Below are positions 22,052 through 32,492 of a stretch of 64,000 bases of DNA, in pieces. The first letter of the stretch is position 1. The number at the start of each line of letters is the position of its first letter. Below the pieces are notes generated by a model. The model worked only from the letters and a program-made list of their open reading frames with translations, searched no databases and was not told the origin of the DNA. Origin of the DNA: Neurospora crassa OR74A (lineage: Eukaryota > Ascomycota > Sordariomycetes > Sordariales > Sordariaceae); contig NC_026503.1 of NCBI RefSeq assembly GCF_000182925.2, positions 4,712,001-4,776,000 of the forward strand, given 5' to 3'. The translations under genes and the position numbers were made by a program.

Positions 22052-22399
22052 GATTTGCTGTGGTTCGGAAGATGGTACATCTTTGATCGTACCAGAGAGA
22101 GATACGGCCGTCGGTGGTTCAGTTGCTCCATCCTGGGGAGCCTATAGTTAGGCGTTGGTTGGCTTTGGGGTACACTCGAACGGAGTATTATATGACTTTG
22201 AGCTCTCTTTTACTACCCTACGGCTGGAGAACATAGCTGTTCCCATCGTTCGTTACCTTAGAATCCCTACATAGTTTGTGTATGGTTTCCTATTTTCCCT
22301 TCTAATCTTCTTTTCTTGATCCCCTGTCAGTGATCTAAAGTACTTTCCTACTCGTACTTTGATCTGTGAGATGGAAGAGCCTTTCCTAAGCAATATGGC

Positions 22400-23035
22400 T
22401 CTTTAGCTTGTGATCTCAGATCATCAGCACCACGTCGGGGATTCGTTGGGACAGAACAGTTATTTGATTTTGCCTCGAACCCCTCAACACTTTCAGGCCG
22501 GCGTCTCCCACCATCATCACCATAGCGACCGTGAGCACCAAGTGGAGAAGCCCGCGAAAAGCGGCAACAATATCCCAATTATTCCGCCTCATCTCCCCCA
22601 ACAGTCTCAGGAAACCATCACAAACCAGCATCAGGGTGATCATCGGCACTTTTTGGACGGTTCGCTGGGGGAAGCCAACAACTTTATTCCGCCTCAATCC
22701 CCTGAACCGCCGGACAGCCATGAGACAGTTTACGGCCTAACCCTTTGACAGTCTATTCCAGACCAACCCAGCGATAACCAGCGGGATGAGGCCGATCTAA
22801 TTCTTCACGACTTCGGCCCCAACTTCGATCCACGTGCCGCGCCTGAATAACGCAAACCAAACTGCCATCTCGTAGACAACCTCCCCCTTGCCTCCCCCTT
22901 GACGACGACAACCTCGCCATTAATGCTGTAATTGAGCAGCATGACGATGTTGAGAATTACCCCGACGATATACCATTCGTGAACGAGCATTTTTTGAGCC
23001 AGCAATACAACCTGCTTCCGCAGGTGGACACCTGA
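22400..23035 (+). pseudogene. A': decayed copy of the gene A tail
   Basis: Gln/His/Pro-rich reading (HHHHHSDREHQVEKP, PPHLPQQSQ, NFIPPQSPEPPD) like the disordered tail of A. It is broken by in-frame stops and a frame change. The last part, PDDIPFVNEHFLSQQYNLLP and a stop at 23035, aligns with the end of A (PDDILFNPYYQNQQYNPLY). No Cys module survives. It is a host gene remnant from tandem duplication. Confidence 0.6.
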
Positions 23036-23741
23036 GGCCTAACATACAATGAGAGTGTGCAACACATATATACTCTATGGAACTTTCAATCAAAACAATG
23101 ATTGTTAGGAGGGATGCCTGCGGTCAGTCACAGCGACTGTATTCCAACTCCGCTTCTCAAATCGGTCCCAGTTCAACATAACAGGCATGCGTACGCCCGA
23201 TATGTTCCCTACAATGCATAGGCCAGTTCGAATATACTCCGCCTAGCAAGCAACTAGTCCCTTCCGCCTGGACGAACTGCCAAGCAGACCCAAAGTCCTG
23301 GGCATGTACAGGGGCTGTTGGTAATCTACGGTTTCAAGTCTGCTTGGCGGGCCGGTCCATGCCTTCCTAGCGAATTTGTGCGTCAACATTCCGGCGGAGC
23401 TACAGCATTTTGCCCAGCAGAAGGGTTGAACAAATCTAAAAAGAAAGGAGTTCAGCTCGAATTATTCCGCGCATCCTAGTCGACTGCCTCATGGCATACT
23501 CTCTTTCAGAGCAACCGTCAACGGCATCGAGAGATAGTACGTCTTACGGGGGTCTTACATCTCCTGTTGCCCCTGAAAGGAACAGCCCACCATCGGGCAA
23601 GATTGAATAAGCTGTGCGTTAGAAGAATACCAGTTTGGGGGGGCTGAGGGGTTGAAACCAGTTCGCTCGTTTACACCACCACCACCCGACGGGGTGTGAA
23701 GTTGGGAGCTCTCCGTCCAAAGCACCTTCCAGCATCAAGCC

Positions 23742-24652
23742 ATGGACAACAATCCCGCGATCAATCAGAATCACCCGCTGTCCACAACCAGGATGTTAAT
23801 CATCAAGCTGGGGATCACCCCTTCGACCATCAGCTGGCTGGATGGCTTGAATATCTCGAGACACTCCCGTTGGGTCGCAAATGTGGTGTAAGACACGTAG
23901 AGGTACATTTGCCCCAAGCCAAAACATGCCTGGATTGCCTGGACAGCAGACCTGGACTCATGCGGCGGCGCCGCATGATCGAGGTTTTGCAAAAAGGAGC
24001 GATTTTATTGTAGCCGTTGCTACATACGGGAAGCTGCGCACCCAGGAGTCATGTGCTCGCTGCAGGCTTATGAGAGATGTGGTTGGCTTTCGGAGGAGAC
24101 TAAACCTACTGATTGGACAAGCTCAGGAGAGGTTCATAACTGCTCTAGACACAGCGCTGAATGCTGTGGCCGCAGACACGTTTCTGATCGCCAACCAGGA
24201 GTCACATACCGCCTTTGAGGCTTCTCGGGAAGCGTTCGAAACTATCCAAGAAGCCCATGAGGTTTGGGTACGACTGGACGCCATCGACGCACTCAAAGTA
24301 CAATTGGCTTTGCCGGTACTGATCCGCGCGTATGAGCACTCTTCTGAAGTTACTGATCGCACGATTCGTACTTGGGACGTCATCGCCACTCGACTGGCCG
24401 CGCCAGTGGGCGTAAACAATGCCTATCCCAACGTCCAACTTCTTCTCTCTTTGACAAAGTCGTCTCACTTTTTGCTAGATTGGTTTGCGATTCTCTACGT
24501 TCCGTTGTGTTTGTTATTGTGTCTCCTTTGGCGTACTGATCCCTTCCTCTATACTTTGATCAAGGACACAGACAAAAGATATCACCGGACTGACCGGCAA
24601 CCGCGCCGCGTCTTTTGCAGAAGAAAGATGTGTTATATCGCTCTAAACTGAT
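23742..24652 (+). pseudogene. Cluster gene B: frameshifted relative of A
   Basis: The ATG at 23742 opens MDNNPAINQNHP, comparable with MDFVANNNPPAE of A. The frame then changes, and the next frame carries LAGWLEYLETLPLGRKC, matching the DWWITYVGTLPLC region of A, followed by CLDCLDSRPGLMRRR. Here the first CxxC is already CGVR. A run of four T near 24003 puts the third pair (YCSRCYIREAAHPG) in a second frame. A further change puts the fourth pair (SCARCRLMRD) and the helical segment in the third frame, ending at about 24652. At least three frame changes and one lost Cys indicate a pseudogene of a tandem duplicate, unless an unusual set of short introns is present. Confidence 0.75.
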
Positions 24653-24895
24653 CTGTCCAGTCAGGGTTGTTCCGTGTTTGATCCATGAACTTTCAGTAGC
24701 TGGCTACCAGGAACAGTCTAGAAGTAAGCTGAAGTCTCTCTCCTTCTTCTTTGAATCCCGCACACCCACCTACTTCAGTGCCTATTAATACGTCCTACTT
24801 GCCCAACCACCAGGCCCTAAGAGCCCGATTCAGTGATCACACAACTTCCGCACACGGAGCTGGACTGTCAATCTTCCCACTGGAGGTAGCTGGCT

Positions 24896-26698
24896 ATGAA
24901 GTTGCCTCAAGAAAAGCCGAGCCGTCCGGGCCTTCAAGATGAAGCATCGTCGAACGGGGTCCCTGCCCGGGCACGGCTGTCTCATACCTCCAATACCCCG
25001 TCATCCCAAGGGCAAGGCGAGCAGCAATTAAGACATTCCATGGAACAGACGCAGCGGAGAGTCGACAGCTCTGCCTTAGCACTCAATACTCGGCCGACGG
25101 CACAGGGTAGCTTAAGCAGACAAACCTCTGGCTCCATATTTCCTGCAAACACATTAGGTGAGGCGTTACTCGCCCTAGAAGCCCGTCGACTATCTTTGTC
25201 TCCTCATGATACGACTCAGTCAGGAAACCGTGCAGCCAACCACTTGCTTTCTCGGCCCCCTTCAATCTCCAGTTCTCAACGGACACCTTTGCCGACTTCC
25301 AGTTCTCAACGGACACCCTTGCCAACCTTCAGTTCTCAACGAACATCTTTGCCAACCTCCAGTTCTCAACGGACACCCTTGCCAACCTTCAGTTCTCAAC
25401 GGATACCCTTGCCGACCTCCAGCTCTCAACGGACACCTTTGCCATCGTCCAGTTCTCAACGGACACCTTTGCCATCCTTCAGTTCTCAACGAACATCTTT
25501 GCCAACCTCCAGTTCTCAACGGACACCTTTGCCATCAGGCCATGTCCAAGCATCTTCTGCTCTCCTTCCTGAGTCCTTACGGCCCCGTAAACTCGCTCCT
25601 CACCCCTCTCAGCCCTCTATATCTTCCTCCTCTCGACAGCCCAACCCCAACCACCCCCGCAGACGCTCCGCGACGCCTCCAACCGACCCTCACAAGCCAG
25701 CCAACCGACGTTACCGTTCTCCCCTAACCCCGGCCTTGCCCCCTCCACCAGCCAGCACATCCGATCGACCTAAAACTTTTGACACATGCCAGGAGAAGGG
25801 TTGTAGCGCCAGAGTGCACCAGCCTCGAGGCCGAAAGTGCGCAACTCATTTGAAGAACAAGGCGCGGTACAGACCCAACTCAGAAGCGGACAGGAAGAGG
25901 CGGGAGACAGAGGCTGCTGGCCGAACAGTCTGTGCGGGGTGTGATAGGGGAGTGGCTGGGCGTGGGCCGAAGAAGTATTGTTGGAAGTGTTTCCATATGA
26001 GAGGGGTCACCAGATTGGAGAGGAACGGGTTGAATGGTATTTGTCCTGGGTGCCTTTATAAGGAGTGCCCGAATAGGCAGTTTGGTCGAGAGAATCATCG
26101 GCACGAAGAGCTTTATTCGGATAGTGATGAGGACACCCAGGGGGGTAATGATGCCCCTGAGGAGGACGATGTCGAGAACAACGATCGAGAGAGCAAAGAC
26201 GAGGAAAGCAACGATCGGGAAAGCAGCGAAAAGGAAAACACCAATGAGGAGCATGCCGTCTTGGAGAGCATCGATAAGAAGGATAGTGGTGAGGAGGCGG
26301 ACATTGGGAAAAGCAACAATGAGGAGGACAACAATGACCAAACCGACAACAAAGACGACAATACGGAAGTAGCCAACAGAGACGAAGGAAATGACAGTGA
26401 AGACGACAGATGGGAGGGTTGGCATAGGAAGTTTTGCCTACAATCGGAGGAACAAGGAAAGGGCTACTGCTGCCGTGGTTGTCTTTGGACAGGATGTCCA
26501 AATAGGAAGCGTGGTCACTTTGACTTGGATTATAATGTATGGGAAGTCTTTCCGGACCGCGGCTATGACACGGAGCAGGAGGAGGACGACGACGACGAAT
26601 ACGAGAACAACGAGGAGGCTGATGCAGACGAAGACGAGGATGAGTACGGTGATGATGATGGTGGAGACGAAGACGAGCATGGAGAGAATAGGTCCTAA
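24896..26698 (+). CDS. Cluster gene C: type II Cys/His protein with 30-bp repeats and acidic tail
   Basis: A 600-residue single-exon protein from ATG 24896. Residues about 125-214 are nine 10-residue repeats of SSSQRTPLPT. A Pro/Ser/Arg-rich linker follows. The Cys module begins C298xxxxC303 and GRKCATHL (C-x2-H), then CAGC, CWKC and CPGC, ending CPGCLYKECPNR. A long Glu/Asp/Asn-rich acidic segment follows. A second partial module, CCRGCLWTGCPNR (C525-C534), precedes an extremely acidic C-terminus. The CxxC-x4-CPNR signature is therefore present twice, a feature not seen in the other members. The CPNR and RKCxxHL signatures tie it to D, E and F. Function unknown; the acid/zinc combination recalls chromatin-associated proteins, but that is only an analogy. 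Confidence 0.85.
   Translation: MKLPQEKPSRPGLQDEASSNGVPARARLSHTSNTPSSQGQGEQQLRHSMEQTQRRVDSSALALNTRPTAQGSLSRQTSGSIFPANTLGEALLALEARRLSLSPHDTTQSGNRAANHLLSRPPSISSSQRTPLPTSSSQRTPLPTFSSQRTSLPTSSSQRTPLPTFSSQRIPLPTSSSQRTPLPSSSSQRTPLPSFSSQRTSLPTSSSQRTPLPSGHVQASSALLPESLRPRKLAPHPSQPSISSSSRQPNPNHPRRRSATPPTDPHKPANRRYRSPLTPALPPPPASTSDRPKTFDTCQEKGCSARVHQPRGRKCATHLKNKARYRPNSEADRKRRETEAAGRTVCAGCDRGVAGRGPKKYCWKCFHMRGVTRLERNGLNGICPGCLYKECPNRQFGRENHRHEELYSDSDEDTQGGNDAPEEDDVENNDRESKDEESNDRESSEKENTNEEHAVLESIDKKDSGEEADIGKSNNEEDNNDQTDNKDDNTEVANRDEGNDSEDDRWEGWHRKFCLQSEEQGKGYCCRGCLWTGCPNRKRGHFDLDYNVWEVFPDRGYDTEQEEDDDDEYENNEEADADEDEDEYGDDDGGDEDEHGENRS
25268..25537 (+). repeat. Nine in-frame 30-bp tandem repeats in gene C
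   Basis: Nine units of 30 bp encode [SF]SSQR[TI][PS]LP[TS]. Units differ by a few substitutions but none by length, so the reading frame is kept. The order of variants (units 3-4 resemble units 8-9) suggests block duplication. Confidence 0.95.
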
Positions 26699-28151
26699 TT
26701 GGAGGCGTTTACTCTGAGTTTGAAGCTCAGTCTGGGCCTAGCTAGAACTGGAACGGGAATGGAGACTTGATCTGAACCCGGTACTGGGAGTAGAGCTAGA
26801 TCTGAATCTGGATAACTGCCTAGCGGGTTGTCAAGAGGGTGGTAAGAACTAGGGGAGGCACTTGCGAGGAAGGCAGGGCGAACGAAGGGGAAGGGACAGT
26901 GGAAAGCAGCCTTTTACACCGACACCGCGTGCACAAACTAGGTAGGTAATACCTACCTCTACATTGCTGGAAGTTCTTGCCGAGCAGAACATGTGTTGGA
27001 CGTAGAGAGCTGTCATCAACAAAAAGGGGATAGCAAATCCAACAAACGGGACATCAAAGCAGCTGGAAGGGCACATCGGCACGTTACGGGAAGACTCACA
27101 GCAAGAGAACAAAGACATTGACAGATGGAACGTAATTGAAAGGCTACTGCTGCATTGTACCTCTAACTATTACAAACCTCTCAAAAGCTTTCCTTTGTTC
27201 CACCTCCTTTGTGTACGAGTGTTTGCACTTCCATGTCATGTTCCGATTCATGTCCGCCCACTTCAAGTACCTCCACTGTAACCCCACGTTTGTTAAACAT
27301 GGAAGATATAATACTTACAGCTACCTGAGTACCAAGCAATGGGGTACAAGACTAGAAGCAACCAAAGGTACTTCGTTTAGAACTGGCCCGGCTACCTCTA
27401 ACGAGGACAGGCCTATCAGAGACAGCCGGGACATCCACTAGGTCGCTTCCAATGTTGAGATGATTGTGATGACACTTCCAGCACAAGCTTCCTGTAACTC
27501 TCTGGGGACGGCCCAGTGCCCGAAGTGCAGCCGCGGCATGCGGTCATCTTGGCAGCCCGGCCGGGACCTACCCTGTACCTCTACTCACCAGATGGGATTC
27601 GCATTTCTTGACCCTCGGGCCAGGATGATTAATGGAGTTGGTGCACCCGGGGTGATCGTAGGGCTTCAAGGCTGAGGCCGGTACGAAGGACAAGTCGGGA
27701 GGTGATCATCTAAAAGTGAGTTGGTCTTGCTGTAAGAGCGAAGGCTCCTGGAGAGGGGAATAGTAACCCTTGGATACTTCTAAGTAAGTAAAACACAGTC
27801 GATATAATTGAGGTAGACTTGTTCTGTTGCTCTCAACGCTCGTAGCCGTGAGGCACGGGGATATATTATTATATGTTGAAGGAAGTGTAACTGAGGAGGC
27901 ATCCGAAGTACCTACACTAGGTATGAAACAGGCTGGACGTATCCGCTAATTGCGACCCTTTGGATATCTCCCTCGCTCCCTTCAAGAGACACTATTCGAT
28001 ATCCCATCGTAACGTCTCCTCCCATTCCCACCTCTCGGCGCCCATCAATCGCTCGTGCCTTCACCATTTTGGTTGCAGTGGTGATAATAATCAAATAGGT
28101 ACCCAGCCCGCCCACCCATCCCGTTCCTCTCCTACTCCCAGGTACTAAGCC
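26699..28151. other. Convergent intergenic region between C and D
   Basis: The 3' flanks of C (plus) and D (minus) meet here. I see no supportable gene. A short frame at 27460-27675 (plus) holds a lone CPKC pair but no other family feature. Confidence 0.5.
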
Positions 28152-30137
28152 TCAGGCCTCCTCAACAACCCGATTAGGGCACCAGACAGCTGGACACCCA
28201 TCGCAGACCCCCCATCGTTGGCGTGTTCCCTTGCAGAAACACTCCCAGCAGGTCTTTCCGGGAGCACGGCGAGGGCGAAGCCCGTTACAGCCGCTGCACA
28301 TGTTTTGGCCGGCTGTGGCGCCCTGGTCTAAGCGAGACTCTGGCAGCGAGTTCTCCAAGTGCTCTCTGCACTTTCTCGCCCTCGATGTCTGGAACAGTCT
28401 CGGCCGATTGCAGCCTGGCTCCTTGCACAGTTTAACTTGCGGACCCTGAGCAGCGGCAGGGATGGGCGCGGGTTGAGGGGTTGCAGCCGCGGCTACTTGC
28501 TCAGGCTCGATCTGGGCCGGCTGGATTTGCTCAGGCTGGACTTGCTCAGGCTGGATCTGATGTGAGTGGTTCTGCTGGGGCTGGATCTGATATGGCTGGC
28601 TCTGTTGAGGCTGGTTCGGTTGGGACTGGATCTGATATGTCTGACTCTCTTGAGGCTGGATCGGATGGGACTGTATCTGATATGACTGTGTCTGCTGAGC
28701 CTGGCTCTTCTGAGGCATTGGTGATGGACGTGAAAATTGCCAGGAATAGCCGTTGGAATTCATTGGATGCTCCGAATGGTTTGAGATGGGAATGTTGTTT
28801 TGCAAAGAATCCGTAGCCTGTCGGGGCACATGGGCTGGATTTTCCTGAACTTGGGCATTGTCTCCAGCTGCCTGCACATTGACACCTTGAAAGCGCAGCC
28901 TCTCTGGGATGACCCAATTATTCGCGAATCCGGGATCATTGTGAATGATTGCATTCTCCATCTCCACACCCATGAACTCTGCCCAGTTGTCGTGGCCGAA
29001 CTGGTAGTTTGACGATAGAGGTTGGCTGGGAGACAGAAAGTCGTTTCTGGGAGGCAAATCCTCCGGTGTCATTGACATGTTCCACATGTTACCAGGCGAG
29101 CCAGACGGAAAATATTGGGCGTTGTCCCCCAGCAAAGGCAAGTTGTCGAACTCGAGATCGTGAGAGGCCTCGTCGCGAACCTGTAGCATATTTCTCTGGG
29201 GGGCAGGGTCCAGGACCGGATGCTGTTGATTTGGCTGATTTGTATCATGAAGAGGTGAGTAGGCCTTAAGCTGGTGGTCCTGTTGTTGCTTGTATTCCTG
29301 ACCTTGGTAAAAAGGCATATCCCACGGAAGATTGTTGCCAGAATGGGGTAGAGCTGATTGCGGTGCATGAGTTTGGTGAGGTTCATGAAGAGGCCAATCC
29401 AGATGGGTGTTGTCGCCAACGTAAGAACCGTTGTTGAATGTGTCTGTGTCGGGTTCTTGTGACACATAGCTGTAACTGAGACCGATATCACTGGTGGGAT
29501 GAGCACTACTCTCAGACTTGTTCCCCTGACGGAGGATAGCAGTATTCATATGCGACGCGACAGATTGGCGAGGATGACGTAGAGACCAATCCAAGGCAGA
29601 GCCCTCGCGTTGGAGGGAACCAGGTGAACGTGTAGCTGGGGTTGATGGCGGGTAACTGTGGTCATGGAGGCTGAGAGAGGGAATCCGACTCTGGGGTTGG
29701 TTACTAGGAACGACAATGTCCTGATAAAGCGTCGAAGCATTTTGGCGTTGGCGGCCAGGGAAGTTTAAAGGAAAGTTGTCGCCATTAGTGGAACCCTCAG
29801 AAAATGCAACGGGTCTTTGTAGCCGATGAATTTGGTCATGGGGACGTGGAGAGTACATGCCAGTCCGAAGATGATTACTAGAGGTACCTGTAGGACGCAG
29901 GATGTCCTGATGCCTCGTCGAGGCCTTTTGAGGTTGGTGAAGAGGCTGATCTAGAAAAGTGTTGTTGCTTAAGGGAGGGCCATTGCTGGAAGAAATGGGT
30001 TGTAGAGGGCTATAGTTAGGAGGAGGGCGCTGAGAAGAAACAGTTCGGCGATGACCTCCATCCGTGACGACTTCGTCGACCCTCTTCCTCTTTCGACTTT
30101 GAGACGCGCCATCACTGTCGGAGCGCGTGAAATCCAT
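28152..30137 (-). CDS. Cluster gene D: type II Cys/His protein, Gln-rich
   Basis: A 661-residue single-exon protein from ATG 30137. The N-terminus has a basic cluster SRKRKRVDE that could be a nuclear localisation signal. Most of the protein is disordered and Pro/Gln/Ser/Asn-rich. Near residues 490-550 are degenerate repeats of the type QxxQxxQPxQIQP. The Cys module occupies the last 91 residues: C571xxxxC576, RARKCREHLEN, CSGC, CWEC, CDGC and PAVWCPNRVV, with the stop only five residues after CPNRVV. The same C-terminal layout is in E and F, immediately downstream in the same orientation. The gene is clear; function unknown, possibly nuclear. Confidence 0.87.
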   Translation of the reverse strand: MDFTRSDSDGASQSRKRKRVDEVVTDGGHRRTVSSQRPPPNYSPLQPISSSNGPPLSNNTFLDQPLHQPQKASTRHQDILRPTGTSSNHLRTGMYSPRPHDQIHRLQRPVAFSEGSTNGDNFPLNFPGRQRQNASTLYQDIVVPSNQPQSRIPSLSLHDHSYPPSTPATRSPGSLQREGSALDWSLRHPRQSVASHMNTAILRQGNKSESSAHPTSDIGLSYSYVSQEPDTDTFNNGSYVGDNTHLDWPLHEPHQTHAPQSALPHSGNNLPWDMPFYQGQEYKQQQDHQLKAYSPLHDTNQPNQQHPVLDPAPQRNMLQVRDEASHDLEFDNLPLLGDNAQYFPSGSPGNMWNMSMTPEDLPPRNDFLSPSQPLSSNYQFGHDNWAEFMGVEMENAIIHNDPGFANNWVIPERLRFQGVNVQAAGDNAQVQENPAHVPRQATDSLQNNIPISNHSEHPMNSNGYSWQFSRPSPMPQKSQAQQTQSYQIQSHPIQPQESQTYQIQSQPNQPQQSQPYQIQPQQNHSHQIQPEQVQPEQIQPAQIEPEQVAAAATPQPAPIPAAAQGPQVKLCKEPGCNRPRLFQTSRARKCREHLENSLPESRLDQGATAGQNMCSGCNGLRPRRAPGKTCWECFCKGTRQRWGVCDGCPAVWCPNRVVEEA

Positions 30138-31443
30138 CTTGAATTCTTGGTGTCGAAATAAGAGAGGAAGTCCCAGGATGATGTTTGGGTTTCCACCAAT
30201 ACCTACCTTACTCTTACCTTCCGGTTGTCAGGGTGGAGAGGTTTGCTCTGGTAGTGTTGAACAGAGACCAAATCGAGAAGAGAGACTGGGCGAGTGGTTT
30301 TGGGCAAGATTTAAACCACACAGTTTTAGTTTTCAGGACCGTTTACATTTTTGGGGAGGAGGGCCGGACTGTGGATTCGATGCAGCTTTTCCGGTGAATG
30401 CGTGTCTGTAGTAACAGTCTACCAGGTGGGATGGGCGGAGTGAAGGTTTAATCAAGGTTTGAATCTGAGTTCCTAAGGTTGATACTCCATCCTCCTTTCA
30501 TCACTTCGCTGATGTAGTTATGTCAAGACCAATAAGTCAGTCGAGGTGGTTCGAAGATCCGTGTGGGAGAATGTCGTTGATGTGCCCGTAGATTAGAGCA
30601 CGGTACCTGTAGACCTGGTGATGGAGCAGAAGCTCAGCTTGGTAAACATCCTCAACCTCAAACTCGTCGCGGTTTCTTTTTCGGTGGTTGTTCAGCATCC
30701 CAATGCTGTAACAGGAGCGTTGGGCGTGGCGTCCGGCGTTGGGGTAAGATTCATTCTGAATAGAGGAAGAATGCGAGCTGATTTAGGACCGTTATATGCA
30801 CGGTTAATCCTTTGACATCAGTAGATACCTAGAGGTACTGTTGATGAAGTTTCTGGTATTGGAAGAACTTGCTTTCAGAGTGTTCAATCACAGAAGCAAG
30901 GGAAAGTTCATAACCGCAACGAGAGAGATCCAGAGAGCAACCCTGTACTGGCGGCAAAAGAGAAGAGATATGTAGGCAAACCGGACGGAGGCTGGTAGTA
31001 CTTCCACTTGCTACCTCGAAATGGTCGTTTCATGGAGTTACAGCCGCCTGACGACGGTCACCTCAGCAAATGATTCACTAATATAACAACAGCGTTTTTT
31101 TGGGTGGAAATCGGACATTTCAAGACCACCACGCACGAAAATAGGACAGAAAACATAGAGGAAGGAAGACCAGACAGCGGGGAGGAAAATAATTGGAAAT
31201 AACACGAGAATTTGAAATTGTCAATAGAGAGGACTGGGTATCAGGCCAAGTTCGAACCTCAATGGCCGAGCTCCTACCTGCACGTGTAACCTCATGGCGA
31301 GAATTCGTAAGTCCGCCCGTCCCGACTGGCAAGCCGCCAACACCAGAGACCCAATCCCAACCCAAATTTCCTCATCTGGCCACTATATGTGGCAGGTACT
31401 CGGTTGTTCAGCATCGGGTGATGCCGTTCCAGTCTGTCCGGAT
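30138..31443. other. Intergenic, no gene supported
   Basis: 5' region of gene D and 3' flank of decayed gene E. Only short frames without recognisable product. A trace similar to the D/F N-terminal coding region (LNLKLVAVSF, GALGVASGVG on the plus strand, opposite gene sense) at about 30618-30760 may be a relic, but I cannot support it firmly. Confidence 0.4.
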
Positions 31444-32034
31444 TCAATCCTCCCCAACGACCCGATTGGGGCACCACGAAGCCGGGCACCGATCGCACAC
31501 TCCCCTCCTCCGGCGCCGTCCCTTATAGAAACACTCCCAGCAGGTATTTCCAGGAGCACGGCGAGGACGGGGCCCATTGCATCCGCTGCAGAAGCCATGC
31601 CCGGCACTGACTGCCTGAGCAAGAGCGGCCTCGCGAGACCTGGGAGGTGGGTTCTCCATGTGATCTCGGCATTTGATAGACCTCTTGGTTTGTGCAAGAG
31701 TACCTATGAATACCTCCGGATTCTGGATTGCAGCGGGCTCGGGTGGGACCGCGATGATTTGAAGTTCCTCAGCAGGAGATTGAGGCGTTGGAATCTCATC
31801 GCCTAAGGGGGAATCCTGTGGGAAATCTTAACCCTGGTTCATGTCATTCGGGAGGTAAAGATTGTCTCCCTGGTTGCCCTGGTAGCCCTGATGTAGACAC
31901 GTGTTGTCGAACTGGAATAGCTAGTTGTTGAGTACTGGAGTTCTATATAAAGGAAACGGAGGGATGAGAAGATCTTGCCGAAAGTTGTTATTGAAGACCA
32001 AATGCCTAATTCCTAGAACGAGGACTGGCGGCAT
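31444..32034 (-). pseudogene. Cluster gene E: decayed copy of D/F
   Basis: A frame from ATG 32034 (MPPVLVLGIRHLVFNNN) reaches a TAG at 31921-31923 after 37 codons, continues with LFQFDNTCLHQGYQGNQGDN to a TAA at 31828-31830, and then stays open 127 codons to TGA at 31444. The last part carries KCRDHMENPPP, CSGC, CWEC, CDRC and PASWCPNRVV, matching D and F closely. The first two module Cys of D/F are replaced here by Ile and Val (IQNPEV). Two stops, two lost Cys and a short N-terminus indicate decay of a tandem copy lying between D and F. Confidence 0.78.
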
Positions 32035-32492
32035 GCATGCAACTTGCGAAAAATGGTAGCTTTAAGGGGCAAGGGGTATGTTTTGCTGGGAAAGAAGAGG
32101 GGGGGTAAACACATTTTGCGGAGCTAGGTCGTTGACCATGGGTAGCTAGATTCTATGAGGCGGAAGAGATACCCGTGGAGCATATAGCATTCTCAACCAC
32201 GGTCTTAAGCGGTGTTGGGGCGGGATCGGTCACTTGGTGCAACTTGCACATCAGGACACAAAGAGACAATGAGAAATAAGATATTGAAGGACCACGACCG
32301 TACCTGAAGGAGAGTATCTTGCAAACCTCAAAACCAGCCTGCTATTAGGTACCTTGCCTAATCTCCATCGCTCACCGATGACAACCCAGACACAGCCGTT
32401 GGAAAACTAGTGGGACTCACCTTCGTAGAGCTGTCCTAAAAAGACCTGATCCATCTGATACTCCGTCCTACCGTGCACGCCTTACTCCCGAC
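32035..32492. other. Short intergenic region
   Basis: 5' flank of E and 3' flank of F; no feature recognised. Confidence 0.5.

Noticed and set aside
31921-31923. UAG in gene E as an editing candidate
   Set aside because: E also has a UAA and has lost two module Cys, so ordinary decay explains it better.
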